Under the pieces are notes generated by a model. It searched no databases, was not told where the DNA came from, and was given only the letters and a program-made list of their open reading frames with translations. The translations under genes and the position numbers were made by a program. A stretch of DNA of 64,000 bases from Boswellia sacra (lineage: Eukaryota > Streptophyta > Magnoliopsida > Sapindales > Burseraceae): positions 1,240,001-1,304,000 of the forward strand of contig SNVD02004565.1 in assembly GCA_013180625.2 (NCBI GenBank), read 5' to 3'. This document shows, in pieces, positions 1-12,922 of the stretch; the first letter of the stretch is position 1; each line of letters opens with the position of its first letter.

Positions 1-1109
1 AAAAAAATATCTTATATATTTAATAAATTTATTAATTTAATATATATGTTTAAGTTGATAATAAAAAATTTTATTATTTAATCGATATTATTAATTTATT
101 AATTATTCGTTTTATTTTATGAGGTTTAACTATACATTAAATCGCTAATATGTTTGCAATTATAATTATTGAAACTTTCAACTTTTATACCAATTAACAA
201 TGTTCTTAATTGAAATGTCAGAAGTCCAACAAATCATTTTTACTCGGTTATTAAACCATTAAAAAACGTTTGCTTTTTCGGTGAACAAGGTGTTTGGATA
301 TAGAAGGAATAAATCCTTCAACAATAATAGATTTGAATTTAATAATTTATATAAGATTTGACTTAAATAATATGTCCATGTAGTTGATTGAATGCAACTC
401 TATAAATCTACCCTCAAAGTTACTTTCTACATCGATGAAAATACGTACAATTACGATCTTCCTAAAACAAAATTTTGTTTGTTTAAATATAATATTATTT
501 GTAATATAGTTTGACTATTTAAAACATGATATTACATATTTTAAATAAATAATGATGCTTGTCTCAAACTTAGATCACAAATTTACATCCCAATGCATAT
601 GTGATTATGAATCATTCCAAGAGGTCAGTGTAATAATATAATTAATAATGTTCTAGATTCCTAAATTGGGATATAAATTTAATATGTGTAACATTATTAT
701 TTTTAAAAACAATCTGAATCGAGTATCATCATTTGCTTGAAAAAAAATTGTAATTTACCACTTATCTTTGCAGTATTTTTGTTTAATTTTCATTAACAAA
801 ATAAAGTACAGTGAAACTTTAATAAGTTAATAAGGTTGGTACTAAAAAAAAATATTATTTTAAATAAGTTATTTATTTATCATTAAATAAATATTTATTA
901 ATTTAAGAAGAATTTTATGTTTTATCCCGATGAAAATGATACCACGATAAAATCATCTATTTATAAAGAGATTATTCAAAAGGTAATGAAAATATCTGTT
1001 GATCAATATCATGATTCAAATGTTATGTTTTATCAATTGTTTCCTCGAAAAAAAAAAAGACCTTTTAGTTTTAATAATATTGAATAATTGTTTGCATCAG
1101 CATGAAAAC

Positions 1110-1153
<44 letters not shown>

Positions 1154-3124
1154 TGCATGCTTTGTAAAAATAATAATAATAATAAGGTTATGGTTGAGTT
1201 CAATTTAGATATATTAAAAAAAAAACACACAAACAACATAAGATGCATCTTTTATAAAATAACTGAATGGGAAAATATAAATTGTCATAAGAAAGCTCCT
1301 TAAGGTTATATATTTTATATATTTGATCGACTACTGAATTATATTTTTATCGGGTCTTAAAGGACTTATAAAAAATTATGATCTTATGTATTTCGTGAAA
1401 TTGTTAATTTAATACATAGGCTTGAGTCAAGACCAAGAGATTTTATTATTTAAATAATATTATAATTTATTGAACATTCATATATAAATGTTTTACGGTG
1501 TAAAAGAAATAACTAATTTGAAGCATTATAAATTGGTTAGTAATTAGAACTTATACTTGATCAAAATCCTTTAACCAAAAAAGAAAAAAATTGTTTTATT
1601 GATAATAATTATACCGCCGTCTCCATGAACAATTAATTTATCCCCGAAATATAACTTACGAGTCAAACATGTCAAAATATTTCTAACCCAATTATTCAAC
1701 AAATTTGTGGAAACAAAAAAACAAAACATTTCCGAAATTATATTCGGATACACGTAATGGAACGAATAAACGATTATATTAGTAACAAATCTTGTTAGAT
1801 TGTGTTTGTCCACAACTCGAATTGCGTCCTCGAATTGGCTATAAATCTATCTAAGCGACCAATCGTACCAAATAACATGAAGTTAGAGAAAGAGGCGCTG
1901 ATATCATAAAAATGGGAAAAGAAAGAAAAGAAAAAAGGACCAATGCAAGCATTCATTTGTGTCTCATGTATGTGATTGAGAGATTTCTTAGCACTCATCA
2001 TGCAATTTTGTGAGGCCCCAATTCGAGCAATTCGGTGACTCCACTTGCCTTGCCAACTAGTTTGTAAATTTGGAAAATTGGGTATTTGTTTCTGCTTTTC
2101 TAGAAATTTTATGAAGCCAATTGGCCGAAGTGGGGTTGTACTATTAATTAAAGGGTGAAAGAATTGAAGAAATAGATAGGGAGATTTGATCACAAATTTT
2201 GCCAAGAAATTCATTGAACATGATCAAGAAATCAATTGGGCAAAAAAAGAAAATTTGTAGGAAACATGTGTTATGTTCTCACTAGATTCCTAAAGAATGT
2301 TTGTGAGTCGATACAATGTATAATAGGCATTATTCATTTTAATTATTGATATCTGGTCAACAAAATCCCTTCCCCACCTGTTTATATTTTCCATTTGTTT
2401 AATTTTTTTCCTTTAATTGATTATTATTATAATTAGTAAAATCACTTAATTATATATAATTTTATATATTGAAGATAGATATATGTACATTTTGTCATGC
2501 AAAGATAACAATAACAATAACCAAGCGTAAGTTGGACCAAATAAAGTATAAGCACAACATCCTATTTTGGGAAACAAAAAATTGAAGGGGCAACGGTGGT
2601 TAAGAAGGGAGTAGCTCTATATGTACAACGAACCAAGCTAATCAAGTTGATACAACATCGTATGAGTGAAGGACACAAATTTATTGGACGGATAAAAACG
2701 ACAAAATTTTAAAAAATTAAATAAATAAAATGAGATTCATCTATTCAATAAAATAAAATTAGATTATATATATTTATTTGTATTATTCAATTATTCTTAA
2801 CAAATGGGATCAATTTGATAGAAAATAAGTAATAAAATTAAAACAAATAAATAATGAGATAATTTTAATAATTACTATCGAGTTTTGACTTAATTTTAAT
2901 ATGATAACGATTATATATATTTTATTAATTATATCTCAAATTTTTTTTATTAATTAAACCTTTGAAAATGATGATTTAAAAAATAAAAATGATAATTTTT
3001 ATATAAATTTATAAATATAATTAATTAAAAATATATAATTATTATTTGATTATAATTAAGTTAAAATTCGAAGAAAATTATTGGTATTATACCAATAAAA
3101 AAATGACTGATAAAACAACAGTAA
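1..3124. other. AT-rich intergenic DNA, no gene seen
   Basis: No open reading frame here resembles a known protein, and the short frames on both strands are low-complexity. Around 805-1440 there is text typical of a common dicot repeat (a start like cagtgaaactttaataag, then runs about residual attaat and a gggtct box), but it is too eroded to bound. A dinucleotide microsatellite is listed separately. I see no tRNA, rRNA or promoter-plus-ORF combination. Confidence 0.6.
1111..1152. repeat. (TA)n(TG)n microsatellite
   Basis: Five TA units are followed directly by sixteen uninterrupted TG units. The length is enough to be polymorphic between individuals. It lies in intergenic DNA and has no evident coding role. 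Confidence 0.95.
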
Positions 3125-3815
3125 GGTGGGATTGGGATTAGACTGGAGTGGACTATGTAATACTGTCTTATGTTTGGTATCATATGGGATTGGACTAAAT
3201 AATATTGTCTAGTGTTTGGTGTAATATGGGACTAAATTATTAACATAGATAATAATTTTTAAGAAAATAATTTTAAAAAATAAACTAACTTAATTTTTTT
3301 TAAATTGAACTTGAATAAAAACTAAATATTAAATATTTGTTGATATTTTTATATGAATAATAATAAAATTATATTTTATATTAAAATTAATTTTTATATA
3401 AATATAATAATTTATTAATAATTAGTATTTAAATATTATTCGATGATATTTATTTTTATATTATTAATTAATAGTTATTTTTATATTAATATCATACTAT
3501 TATTTTATTATTTTTTATAAACAATCAAAATTGATTTTATTAAATATTTAAATATAATTAAAAATTATTGTTATATTATATTAATTATTTTATTTAGTTT
3601 TAATTTTAATTAAAAATTAAAAAATTAGTCCCAATGTGGGACTATAAGTCCCACACTATAATGTGGGACTAATAATCCCACTAATTTAGCTTTGGTGGGA
3701 AGAGAAGTGGGACTGACTTGGATTATCAGTTCAATCCCATTTCTGCACCAAACATGAGATTGGACTAAGTATAGTCCAATCCCATGTTAAGCCCGCTCTC
3801 CAAACGCACCCTAAG
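3125..3815. mobile_element. Foldback (MITE-like) element
   Basis: The left arm (about 3125-3240) holds two tandem versions of a module with a gggattggacta core followed by a tgtttggt box. The right arm (about 3720-3815) holds the reverse complement, with caccaaacat, ccaatccca and an outer ccaaacgcaccctaa. Between them the DNA is strongly AT-rich. Two small perfect inverted repeats (arms agtccca/tgggact at 3627-3643, and agtcccac/gtgggact at 3647-3670) sit near the right arm. There is no transposase ORF. The outer right end resembles the terminal gggtgcgtttgg seen in plant DNA-transposon MITEs, but the matching left end looks truncated and I found no clear target-site duplication, so family assignment is open. 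Confidence 0.55.
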
Positions 3816-6571
3816 TATTGTAGTTTATAGTCAGGAGGAGTCATGTGGAATTTAATGCCTCAAAACTTTGTAAGCTTACAGATTGGGGTCCCACAATGAC
3901 GCAATCGTTAATCCAATTTCATTTCCAAGACTCGGCCGCTCAGACGCGGAGTCGGTTTTTGTTATGTTATCATCTGACAGCGCACCCTTGCTTTTATTGC
4001 TCACTTCTTACTAGGCTCAGATCCTCTCTCAGCCTCCCTTATGACTCCTCGCACTCACATTTCACACTTCACAATTCACACCCAAGCCTAACTCCCTTTT
4101 TGCTTCTCAAATTACACAGTTCTACTCAGATCCTGTTATCCGAATCCTATTTTTTATTTTTTATCCTACATATTTTATAATATAATTTATATTCAGTTTT
4201 AACTATATATCCCTTTTAAAATTTAAAATAATTTAAAATCAACCACATATTTATAAATTCAATTAAAAATAAAAATACTGAATTCATAAACGAATACACC
4301 ATTACCCCCTATATGCCGTAAAATACCACAAATTTAAAAATATTTTTATCCAAAACAAAAACAAAATTTCGCTTTTCTCAGATAACTTAACAGTCAACGA
4401 ATCATTGAGTTAATTGTAAAAGACACAAAAGTATTTAGGGGGTCTCGCTTATCAACTTGGCATCTTTTATAACCATCATTGTCAGCTTGTTAAATGTAAA
4501 TTATGTAATGAGTATGGCGATATATTTCTCATTAGAGGTTTAACTTCATTAAAAAGAAATTAAGGGTTTACGAAATTTGAAAGCAACTCCTCTACTTTGA
4601 TTAATTTTTTAAGTTAGTGATAGAAAAAACACAAAGTTTCATTATTTTAACAAAGAATTCTTAAATTTGGGATTATCGAAATATTTGGAGTTAGATACAT
4701 CATAAAAAGTTATAATATTTAATTTATTTTGTATTTTGTTTTGGCTTCTCTCCCTGTGCATCCCAACAAAATGCTACTTGTCCATATAAGTTAGGCAGCC
4801 CAGGGCCAAAAACAAAATTACAGAGGAAAAGGCAAAGAACTTAATGTTATCTTCTAAGATTCGTTCTGCCTGAAACGTCGAATGAAAAAACTTACATTTG
4901 AAGGGACAAATTGAAATATACAATAATATTAAATTCATATTTATTAGAAAAAATTTAATTTTTTATAAATTTTTTATTTTTTAAAAATATTTTTTAGATT
5001 TCAATTCTTTTTTGAATAATTTGCAAAATCAAAATGCAGCCTTGATTGCACTTCTAAGCGTAGAAGGAATTGACAAAGCATCACTCAATAGATGCAATCG
5101 CAGAGGAGAGAGCTGAGAATGGGGACGAAACAATGGCCCACAAGCTGTCACATCAATCCACGTGTCGGCAAGCGATAAGGACGCATTGATCGAGACCCTT
5201 AAGAGTCAACCGGGACCACCAGGTTACCCGGTAAAAGCAACCGGCCGGCAAGTAAGCAAAACCGAGGTGGGCCATCTCTGACCGGACTCACATTTTGGGG
5301 CCTTTACTGTCACGCCAACCGACAGCTGTTGATGCTCTCGGTCGACTAGATGCCAATGGGTGTCACACACGTGTCCACAAATTTCCTTCCTCACAGCCTA
5401 ATCTTAATTTTTTTTTTATTTTAACTCAAACTTTTGACTACTCGGTGGCTTGCCCTAGGCATCATGGACAGCGTGCGCCGCGTTACAACTGGGCTCCATT
5501 TTGTCCCCTTTACCATCATGATGACGTGGCCTAATTCCGTCACAATTTTTTTCTCTTGGCCCAACCCCATGTAGATCAAGTGGGAATTAGGAGTAAATAA
5601 TAATATTTAATATTATTTTTAGTTATTTTAAAAAACAGAAAGTAAAATTAATTTTATATGATCAATTTTATTTTATAGACTGAATTCATTTTCGAAAATA
5701 AAAAATTTATAGAGATTTTTATTTTTTTAAAAAATAAAGTGAGAAATATAGGCAGCCACGCCAGTGCCCACAGGCCCACTACACTACTCGTACGAATACA
5801 TGCAGGTAGACCCCTGTGGGGCCAAGCTGATGACGTGGCAAAGCTTGAGAGCCACAACATCTGATGATCATGGAATCACAGAGTATCAGGGTAGCTCAAC
5901 GGGTAGCAGTTGCTTCCAAATCAAGCCTTTAAAAGGTATAAATCACTGGATTTTTTTTTTTTTTTAAATAAATGGATGGATTGCGAGGAGCGCACGTTAG
6001 CACCGGCAAGGTCAGCTTTCTCGATACTTGTGGTTAATTGTTCGCAGGAACGGGCAAGCAAGGTGGCAGTGGGTGTTGTATGCAACGTGCGTTTCTTAGC
6101 ATCATCTGACAGTTTTGTAACAATGTGCCTGTAACTTGCGCCAGGTGGTAAAGTTCTTTTGGTTAATAATTATGTCCATGATAAGAGTCAATTAACTCTT
6201 ATTCCCCTCAATAGGATTAATGGAAAAAAAAAAAGAGATTTCTTATTTTTTTTATTTTTTAATAACTATTACAATAATTTTGAAAAAATATATTTCGTAT
6301 TCCTATACTTACCTCCATTTTCACTTTTGAAGAGAATAAAAATGATATTATCAAAGAAATACTAGCAATACTCTCTTTTACAATATATGCATTTTGTATT
6401 GACATAAGAAATTGTACCAATAATAATAAATCAATGATTAATTCAACCACAAATCAAAATAAATAAGAAAGTCGAAAAGAGAAAATTGATAATATTTCTC
6501 AAATTATAATTAACAAAGAGGAATATTTGTAAAGTGTTTCAAATATGTCCATTCTATATATACTTTGAGAA
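3816..6571. other. Intergenic DNA with ACGT-box cluster
   Basis: No recognised gene. From about 5050 to 6150 the base composition becomes clearly richer in G+C than the flanks. This stretch holds ACGT-core elements near 5160 (ccacgtgtc), 5367 (cacgtgtcc), 5521 and 5829 (both tgatgacgtggc or nearly so), which are the kind of site bound by plant bZIP factors. A TATA-like ggtataaat lies near 5935, and a 52-codon ATG ORF runs from 5976 to 6134. The encoded peptide is not recognised, so I do not call it a gene. Confidence 0.4.
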
Positions 6572-6790
6572 GCCCCCGAGGGGTAGCCTAGGTGGTTGAG
6601 GAGTACGAGCCTTAGTGCATTCAGCTACATCAATACCCAAATCTGTGTCCCCCTGGTTAAAACTTAAAACTTTTGCCCTTAGTTATCTCCTGGGTTATGG
6701 GGTCAGAACACCCGACTGACTCCTCAGTTAAGGCCTGGCCGATATGGATATAAATGGTCTGGTTTTCGGTGTGGAAAATTGCCTTAAAAA
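6572..6790 (+). mobile_element. SINE-like element, copy 1
   Basis: The 5' part contains a tRNA box A-like stretch (tagcctaggtggttgagg). The body ends in a conserved segment (ttatctcctgggttatgg, then a cccgactgactcc box and aaggcctgg). A diverged second copy with the same order of blocks is present at 46191-46362, which shows this is a dispersed repeat and not a unique gene. No box B, poly-A tail or target-site duplication could be set with confidence, so the SINE label is an inference from the tRNA-like head, small size and dispersion. Confidence 0.5.
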
Positions 6791-8272
6791 ATAACATTGC
6801 GAAACCTTAAGGGAAGTTAATATTTACCTTTTTATCATTAGAAATGGATTCTACTTTTTAAGTTTAAATCTATTATTTGACAAATAAAACTCTTAAATAC
6901 AATTGAATAGTAATGTATTTACAGGACTCTAATGTATTAGATAACGTAATTAAATAATATCTTTGCGTAAATTTTGAGTCTTTAAATCTTGGAACTGAAG
7001 GTGTATGACTTACAAGGAAAAGATTCATTAATATCAAATATGCTATATTGCACAAAAGAACGGAGGCAAGGCATGTGAATTGATTGCTTTGTGTAATATA
7101 AGCTTAATATTTGTTGTGGGCACCATAAGTACAAGTCCCAATGATGACCCACAGATTCATATATACAAAAAGAAGTATAGAGTAGGCCAACTCGATTCAA
7201 AAACAATGGTTTTCCATACCATGTTTTGATTGATTTGGCTTGCACGATTGCCTTTGCACTTGCTCATATTCAATGTTTTCCCTCAGGCGTCTCCATGAGG
7301 AAATTTGGCACCAAATGCAAATGCATGTTAGTGAGAGTTGTCCACAGGCCTATTCTGATCCTGGCATTGTCTGGATTAATGCCAGATGTTAACTCGTAAG
7401 TAGTCTTCTAGCAAGGGACGATTATGATATGAAGGGAAGTCTGGTACATTGAACTTACAGGTCAATCTTATGCTATATCTGTCAAATAAGATTAAAACGA
7501 TTGTTTTTCAGATGATACTTTATTGTGAAAGGTAGAATTTCGTCGCATAAATGTATAAATAAGCTTAATCATAGTTTTGACTTATGGTAAGAGACATGAA
7601 ATGTTCGATATAATCCAAGATCTTTCTATTAACAAGACAAGTGGCGTGATACCTTGTATGCAAGTTGTTCAATGAACTATGACAGTTCAAATCCTGGGTG
7701 TCAAAATCTTCGAAACCCGAAAATAAAAAGGCCTAGAATGCTGAGAAACATGACAAACATCATTTTAAGGGTAATGAACTAATCATTTGTGTTCAATTGG
7801 ACATTGTTAAAGACATAAGTGGCTGATAGGATCACTAAAAGTATTTGCTAATCCAAGAAGTTTGTTTGCTGTGTTTTGGTTTACCCGGTAACATTTTCCT
7901 CGAATGCAGAAGTGGGAGATTTTTAAGGTCATGGCAATGCCAAATATTCACAACCACAGCAATCAATTCACAACATTCCACTAAACTCTTATCAATCATA
8001 ATGGGGTAAAATCCAAGAAAGAGGAGATATTTCAACCGCAAAAAAGAAAAAAAAAGGTATCTTTTACAATTTTCACCTGCATGTTATTTATTCACCACAA
8101 AAAATGCCTCCATTCCCCCAGCTTTTTCTCATCACAATCTTCAAACAACCTATACCACTCCGCAGAACAACAGGTGAAAAGGGGGGGAATGGGAGGTTCA
8201 AGTCATAAAGCTCCTTCAAAGATAGAGTAACAAAAAAGTAAGTCAAAATAACCAAAAAAAAAAAAAAAGTGA
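6791..8272. other. Intergenic and 3' flank of the CCCH gene
   Basis: No coding sequence is supported. The portion next to 8272 should contain the 3' UTR and poly-A site of the minus-strand CCCH gene. An A-rich run and tract of mixed purines at 8041-8056 and 8253-8268 lie there. A box B-like agttcaaatcc at about 7684 has no convincing box A partner. Confidence 0.5.
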
Positions 8273-11200
8273 CTAATTAGATTGATCGTGTGACGGTTCT
8301 GAAGAATTCTGCACGGGATGAGGGGGAGAATGGGCCTCTTTAAGAGAATCATCTGAATTTTTGGTACCTGAGTTCTGATGCTTGGTGCTCGCAGCATCAG
8401 AATTCTGTATCCAGTCAGGAAATTTTGATGATACAGCGGGAGAAGTCTCAGATGAATGAGGTGTCGGTATAAGCTGATGAGTCATCAGAGAAGAATCCAG
8501 TATTGATAGTGGAGGAAGGCTCACACCATAGTTAATAGGATATCCTGCATAGGGATGATCAAATCTACAAGTTGGGCCGTACTTGCAGATCCCATACATA
8601 CTGTAATTCGAACATATAGCTTGCCCCTGCATGCAGGCGAGAAAGAATTTATTGTGATTAATTCATTTTCAATAAAAAAAATCAAAATCTGAATAACTGA
8701 AAACATTAGAAATAACCGTAAGACTTTTTAAGTGGCAGCAAAAATTTTAGAATATTGATATGAATTCTTTTAACTGAACACTTAAATCGTGATATTTCCT
8801 AAATAATTCCCAAGCCATTCATTGAGGCAAGCAGCTGCAATGAAGATCGATGCCATAATGTATAAAATAAACAAACTTATTACTCCTATGGGGAGGCCAA
8901 CTTTGCCTATTTGGGAGAAAAAAGAACCAAAAAAAAAAAAAAAAGAAAAGTTATCTTATCAGGACACTGATGAAAAATCTTTTCTTTAAAACTTGTTCAT
9001 AATTTTCAAAATTGATTCCAACAAGGCAAACAATAAATGTCTTATGCATCTCACAACATATGAAAACAACATGAAAACTTACAGGTCTTGAGGGAAGACC
9101 AAGAGGGCCTATAGTATTTGTTGCTGACTGAGAAATCCTTTCTTTTGGGTGATGGAACTTGCAATCAGATCCGTATTTGCAGGTTCCAGTGTTCATATAA
9201 TATCGGCATTCTGGTTGATCAGGTCTCTCGGGTAAAATTGGACAGGTTGTTGATAACAAGTGCACCTGTCCTCCAGGACTTAAATCTCCTTGACTCCTGG
9301 AGTTGTAAATATGATTGGAACCAAGAGTACTGGTTGCAGATATAGGGCTAATGGTTCCCTGATAAACAAATGAAAATAGCACAAGAAAGAGTTAACTTCA
9401 GAACCGAAATTTCACATGAGCAAAGCCCAATATTCGCTCACTGGAAACAATTACCACAAGTACTCTATATACGAGTAATAAAATGTAGTTGTTTGACATA
9501 CACACTTGTATAAGCACAACTCTTCACAATAGCATGAGTGTCACCAATGAAAGATACTTTCTTCTGGAAACATTTACCATAACTATTCTACATATGCATT
9601 CTAATAGCATAGTTGTTTGACATACACAACTACCTGTAAGAGTAAAAATGACAAAGCACAACTCTTCACATTAACATGAGTGCAACCAGTAAAATGAGTC
9701 AGTGACCTACATCCCAATGGTAGTAATCATTCCAACAGCAGATTATAGACCTCTCCGTCAGTGAAAAAGGCAAGATAAAATTTTTTCCAAACATCATGCA
9801 AGCAGAAAGCCACTGGCAACCGTATAAGTCTCAGTTGCACGTTAGGAGTCTACCATTGCAATTGCTTGCTCCAAAATCAAGACAAAAGTACACCATTTTC
9901 ATTCCAAATCAACTTAAAGGGCTAAACTTACCAAAGTAAAAATAACCATTCATGCATCCAACTCAAAGATAATCAAGGTGCAAGAGTGTTCCAACGCATT
10001 ATATTCATACAAGGATCAGAAACTCAGATAGACATTCAACTTAAGAGATGACTTACTGACCATGTAAGTGTTCCAACCCGCTGCAGGAACAATGCCTTGA
10101 GAAGGAGAGACAATAACAGGCATGTAGCTTTGTGATCCCTGTAAACGAGGGCCAGATATATACGGTGCCCTTGGTAATGACCATGTTGGAATGCCACCTG
10201 CATAAGGCAGAACTGACGACCCCATAGCTCCAAATGCAGCGGTTCCAGTCACAGGTAAACCATTTCCATGCGAAGCAGGCTGGGGATGATGAAACTTGCA
10301 TGCAACTCCAAACTTGCATGATCCAGTCCGCATGTAATAAGGACATGATTTTTCATCCTAAAAAGAAGATTCATAATTTAAAACTGTCCAACCATTTCAT
10401 ATCCATCCAAGCATGCAACCTTTTGCTATTTTCAAATGCTAATTAATGGGGGGAAGGAGGCAAAAACTTGTATTGGAATCCAGTGGGAAATAAGCACCTG
10501 ACGCATTGGAAGACCTAGCATGTTGAATGAGACTGGTCCGGCACCATTCCTATCCTTTGGATGATGATATTTACATGTTGATCCATATTTGCAGGTCCCT
10601 GTCTTTAAATAATACTGCAGCGCATGCCAAGAGGCAGAGACCCACGGATTAGAAAGGTTATAACTTATAAGGCATATCATTTAAAACATACATGATGGTT
10701 AACAACCAATATTACACAAAGAGGAACTCCCTAGTATCAAAAATTTAATCTCAGAGCCTGGCATCAACCTCCTTTTAAAAGTAGCAAATGGCTGTGCAGC
10801 AGATCAAACAAACTTGAGCAACATAAAATCCAAAATCCAAAGAAAGGCATGCAAAAGTACAAAAATAATATAGTCCCATCTGGGTCAACTACTTGGCAAA
10901 TCCGTATTTAGTAATCAACTGACAAATTATAGAGGTCACAACAAGAAGAACCTTGAGTTGATCTATCTTGGTAAACAATAAGCAGAACAAATAAATGAAA
11001 CATGTTCTTTTGTTTAATCACAAAAAAAAAGAAAAAAAACAAAGGAAGTCAACTGTTCAGAACTAATATATACTAATTGATGAAATTCCAGAAGAACTTA
11101 TTCTACCATCCCAAATTAGTATGATAAGAAAGGATGAATACCAGTAACAGGCAGAGATTTCTCATAAACATTATACCAGCATGAAGTAAAATTAACTACT

Positions 11201-12738
11201 ATAAGAAATTATCACAAAATCTATCAAATTGATTCACGTGCAGATCATTATCCAGAGTGCATTTTGCATTTCATTTAAATGATACTCTCACGTATGCAAA
11301 TATCTTCATAAAAAGGATTCTACAATTCAAATAAACCATAGTATTATCCATTTGTCTTTATTAACAACATGATCCCATCTCTAAGTACAAACAGACCATA
11401 TTCCTTATTCAAATTTTCAGTAAAAATGCAATTACAACATATAACAGCAGATGATATAAACACCCAGCAATCTGATAATCTTAAGAGAGAGACAATTGTA
11501 ATTGTACCCCACAGTCAGGTTGCCCAACTCGCTCTGGTAGTTCTTCTCCATATTGAGTACCCTGTACAGATAACAATGTAATCAGACACGAAACTTACTT
11601 ATGCCACATTTCCAACAAGAAAGAAGAGTATAAGTATACTTAAAAGCAACAAAAAGAACTGATATAAATTTTCACACCAGAAAGATCAATCACTTTAAAA
11701 AATATAGTACATACCAGCGAGCTACATGATTTATTCACAACAATAAAAAATTGTCAGCAAGCCAGAGAAGACACTTCAAAAAAAACATAACGTGCCAAAG
11801 TAAAAATCTTAATCACCTGGGCAGCATAAGCAGGATGATTGTAACGGCAATTATTTCCATAACGACACAACCCAGTCCTCAGGTAAAATGAACAATTTGG
11901 TTCACCTGGACGATCCGGATATGGGCTTGATTGAGCCACTCCACCCCCTTCTTGATTATCATGAATTTTCAACCGCCATATTGCTTCTGCAATGCACAAG
12001 AGACACAAATCATAAAATTCACATCTTTCCATGTCTTGATATTGGTTCAATTAATTGCACCAGTTATTAGCCACAAAAACCTCACATGTCAACAACTTAA
12101 TAGATAAAATTTCAGATTAAATTAAGAACATAAGGAAAGCTAACATCTTTCAAACCCTCAAAATGCATTGTATAAATAAACAAAGTTGTCAAGACAAAAG
12201 AACCCAAATGACCAAACATTAGGAAAGAGTTAAACGCACCACCTAATAATGATGAACAGTTTTAGAATCGTTTGAAATCCAACTGTCACAAAAAAGGGAA
12301 AAAAGGAGCTTGAACACTGAATACAAACAAGTTAGAAAAAATCAGCTTAAACAAATCACAACAAAATCTTCAAAACTAAAAATCATCAAAACCATATTTT
12401 ATGCATTGCATCAACAATCGCAGTTACCAAAAACTAAAACATCCCCATGGAAAAAACACTAACTTGCATACAAAGTCTTGAAATTTCCAACCTCAACAAT
12501 ACAAAGTACACATTGATGCATTGATCACATAAAAACAAACAAAAACTCAACCCACGATCAGAAAATAACACAATCACGCTTCATCAAAACAAGCATATCA
12601 ATTGAAAAAAAAAAAAACAACGAATCAGATCCCCATATTGTCAACCAAAAAAGTACACCAAAACTCTGTTCTACCTTCAATGTTATCAGCGGATTGATTT
12701 GACACAGCATTACTCTTAACCTGGCGGTTATCTGGCAT
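8273..12738 (-). CDS. CCCH zinc finger protein with five tandem fingers
   Basis: Seven exons: 12675-12738, 11817-11986, 11508-11561, 10498-10614, 10061-10357, 9083-9358 and 8273-8626. They join in frame to 1332 nt, 443 aa, from ATG at 12738 to TAG. Five C-X8-C-X5-C-X3-H fingers begin at Cys53, Cys95, Cys140, Cys285 and Cys331; the first three are close together and the last two follow a Ser/Gly/Pro-rich linker (about 160-280). Linker motifs such as PERVGQPDC and GLPMRQDEKSC are typical of the plant ZFN-like CCCH group. Members of that group bind RNA or DNA and have been linked to mRNA regulation; the exact target cannot be read from sequence. The fifth exon's donor is an ordinary gtcagt at 10060; a gtaagt 4 nt further on would cause an early stop, so it was rejected. 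The Ser-rich tail ends DQSN. Family assignment is certain; the individual ortholog is not named. Confidence 0.93.
9441..9691. repeat. Imperfect tandem duplication in a CCCH-gene intron
   Basis: Two copies of about 110-125 bp share ctggaaaca, agttgtttgacatacaca, gcacaactcttcaca and catgagtg blocks in the same order (starts near 9441 and 9563). Both lie inside the intron between exons 5 and 6, so the protein is unaffected. Confidence 0.75.
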
Positions 12739-12916
12739 CGGTGGCACAGAATTTAGCGTCACCCCCTCAACTTTCAACCAAAACAAACAGAACCCAGATG
12801 GGAATTCTCAATCCTCAACACGAAATCATGTAAGTTCTAAGTAGATATTGACACGATCAATGAAGAGAGACGTGAAATTGAAAGAGAGAGTGATGTATTT
12901 TTCTTTAAATAATAAA

Positions 12917-12922
12917 TTTATA
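12917..12922 (-). promoter_or_regulatory. Candidate TATA box of the CCCH gene
   Basis: On the minus strand TATAAA is found here, about 180 nt before the ATG at 12738. Transcription would start near 12885, giving a leader of roughly 150 nt containing a short GA-rich stretch. The flanks are AT-rich, so this may be a chance match. Confidence 0.3.

Noticed and set aside
1795..2214. 139-codon minus-strand frame
   Set aside because: Low-complexity Phe/Ser-rich text with no motif; no promoter or splice context.
7670..7700. Box B-like agttcaaatcctggg, possible tRNA
   Set aside because: No box A or cloverleaf arms at the right distance.
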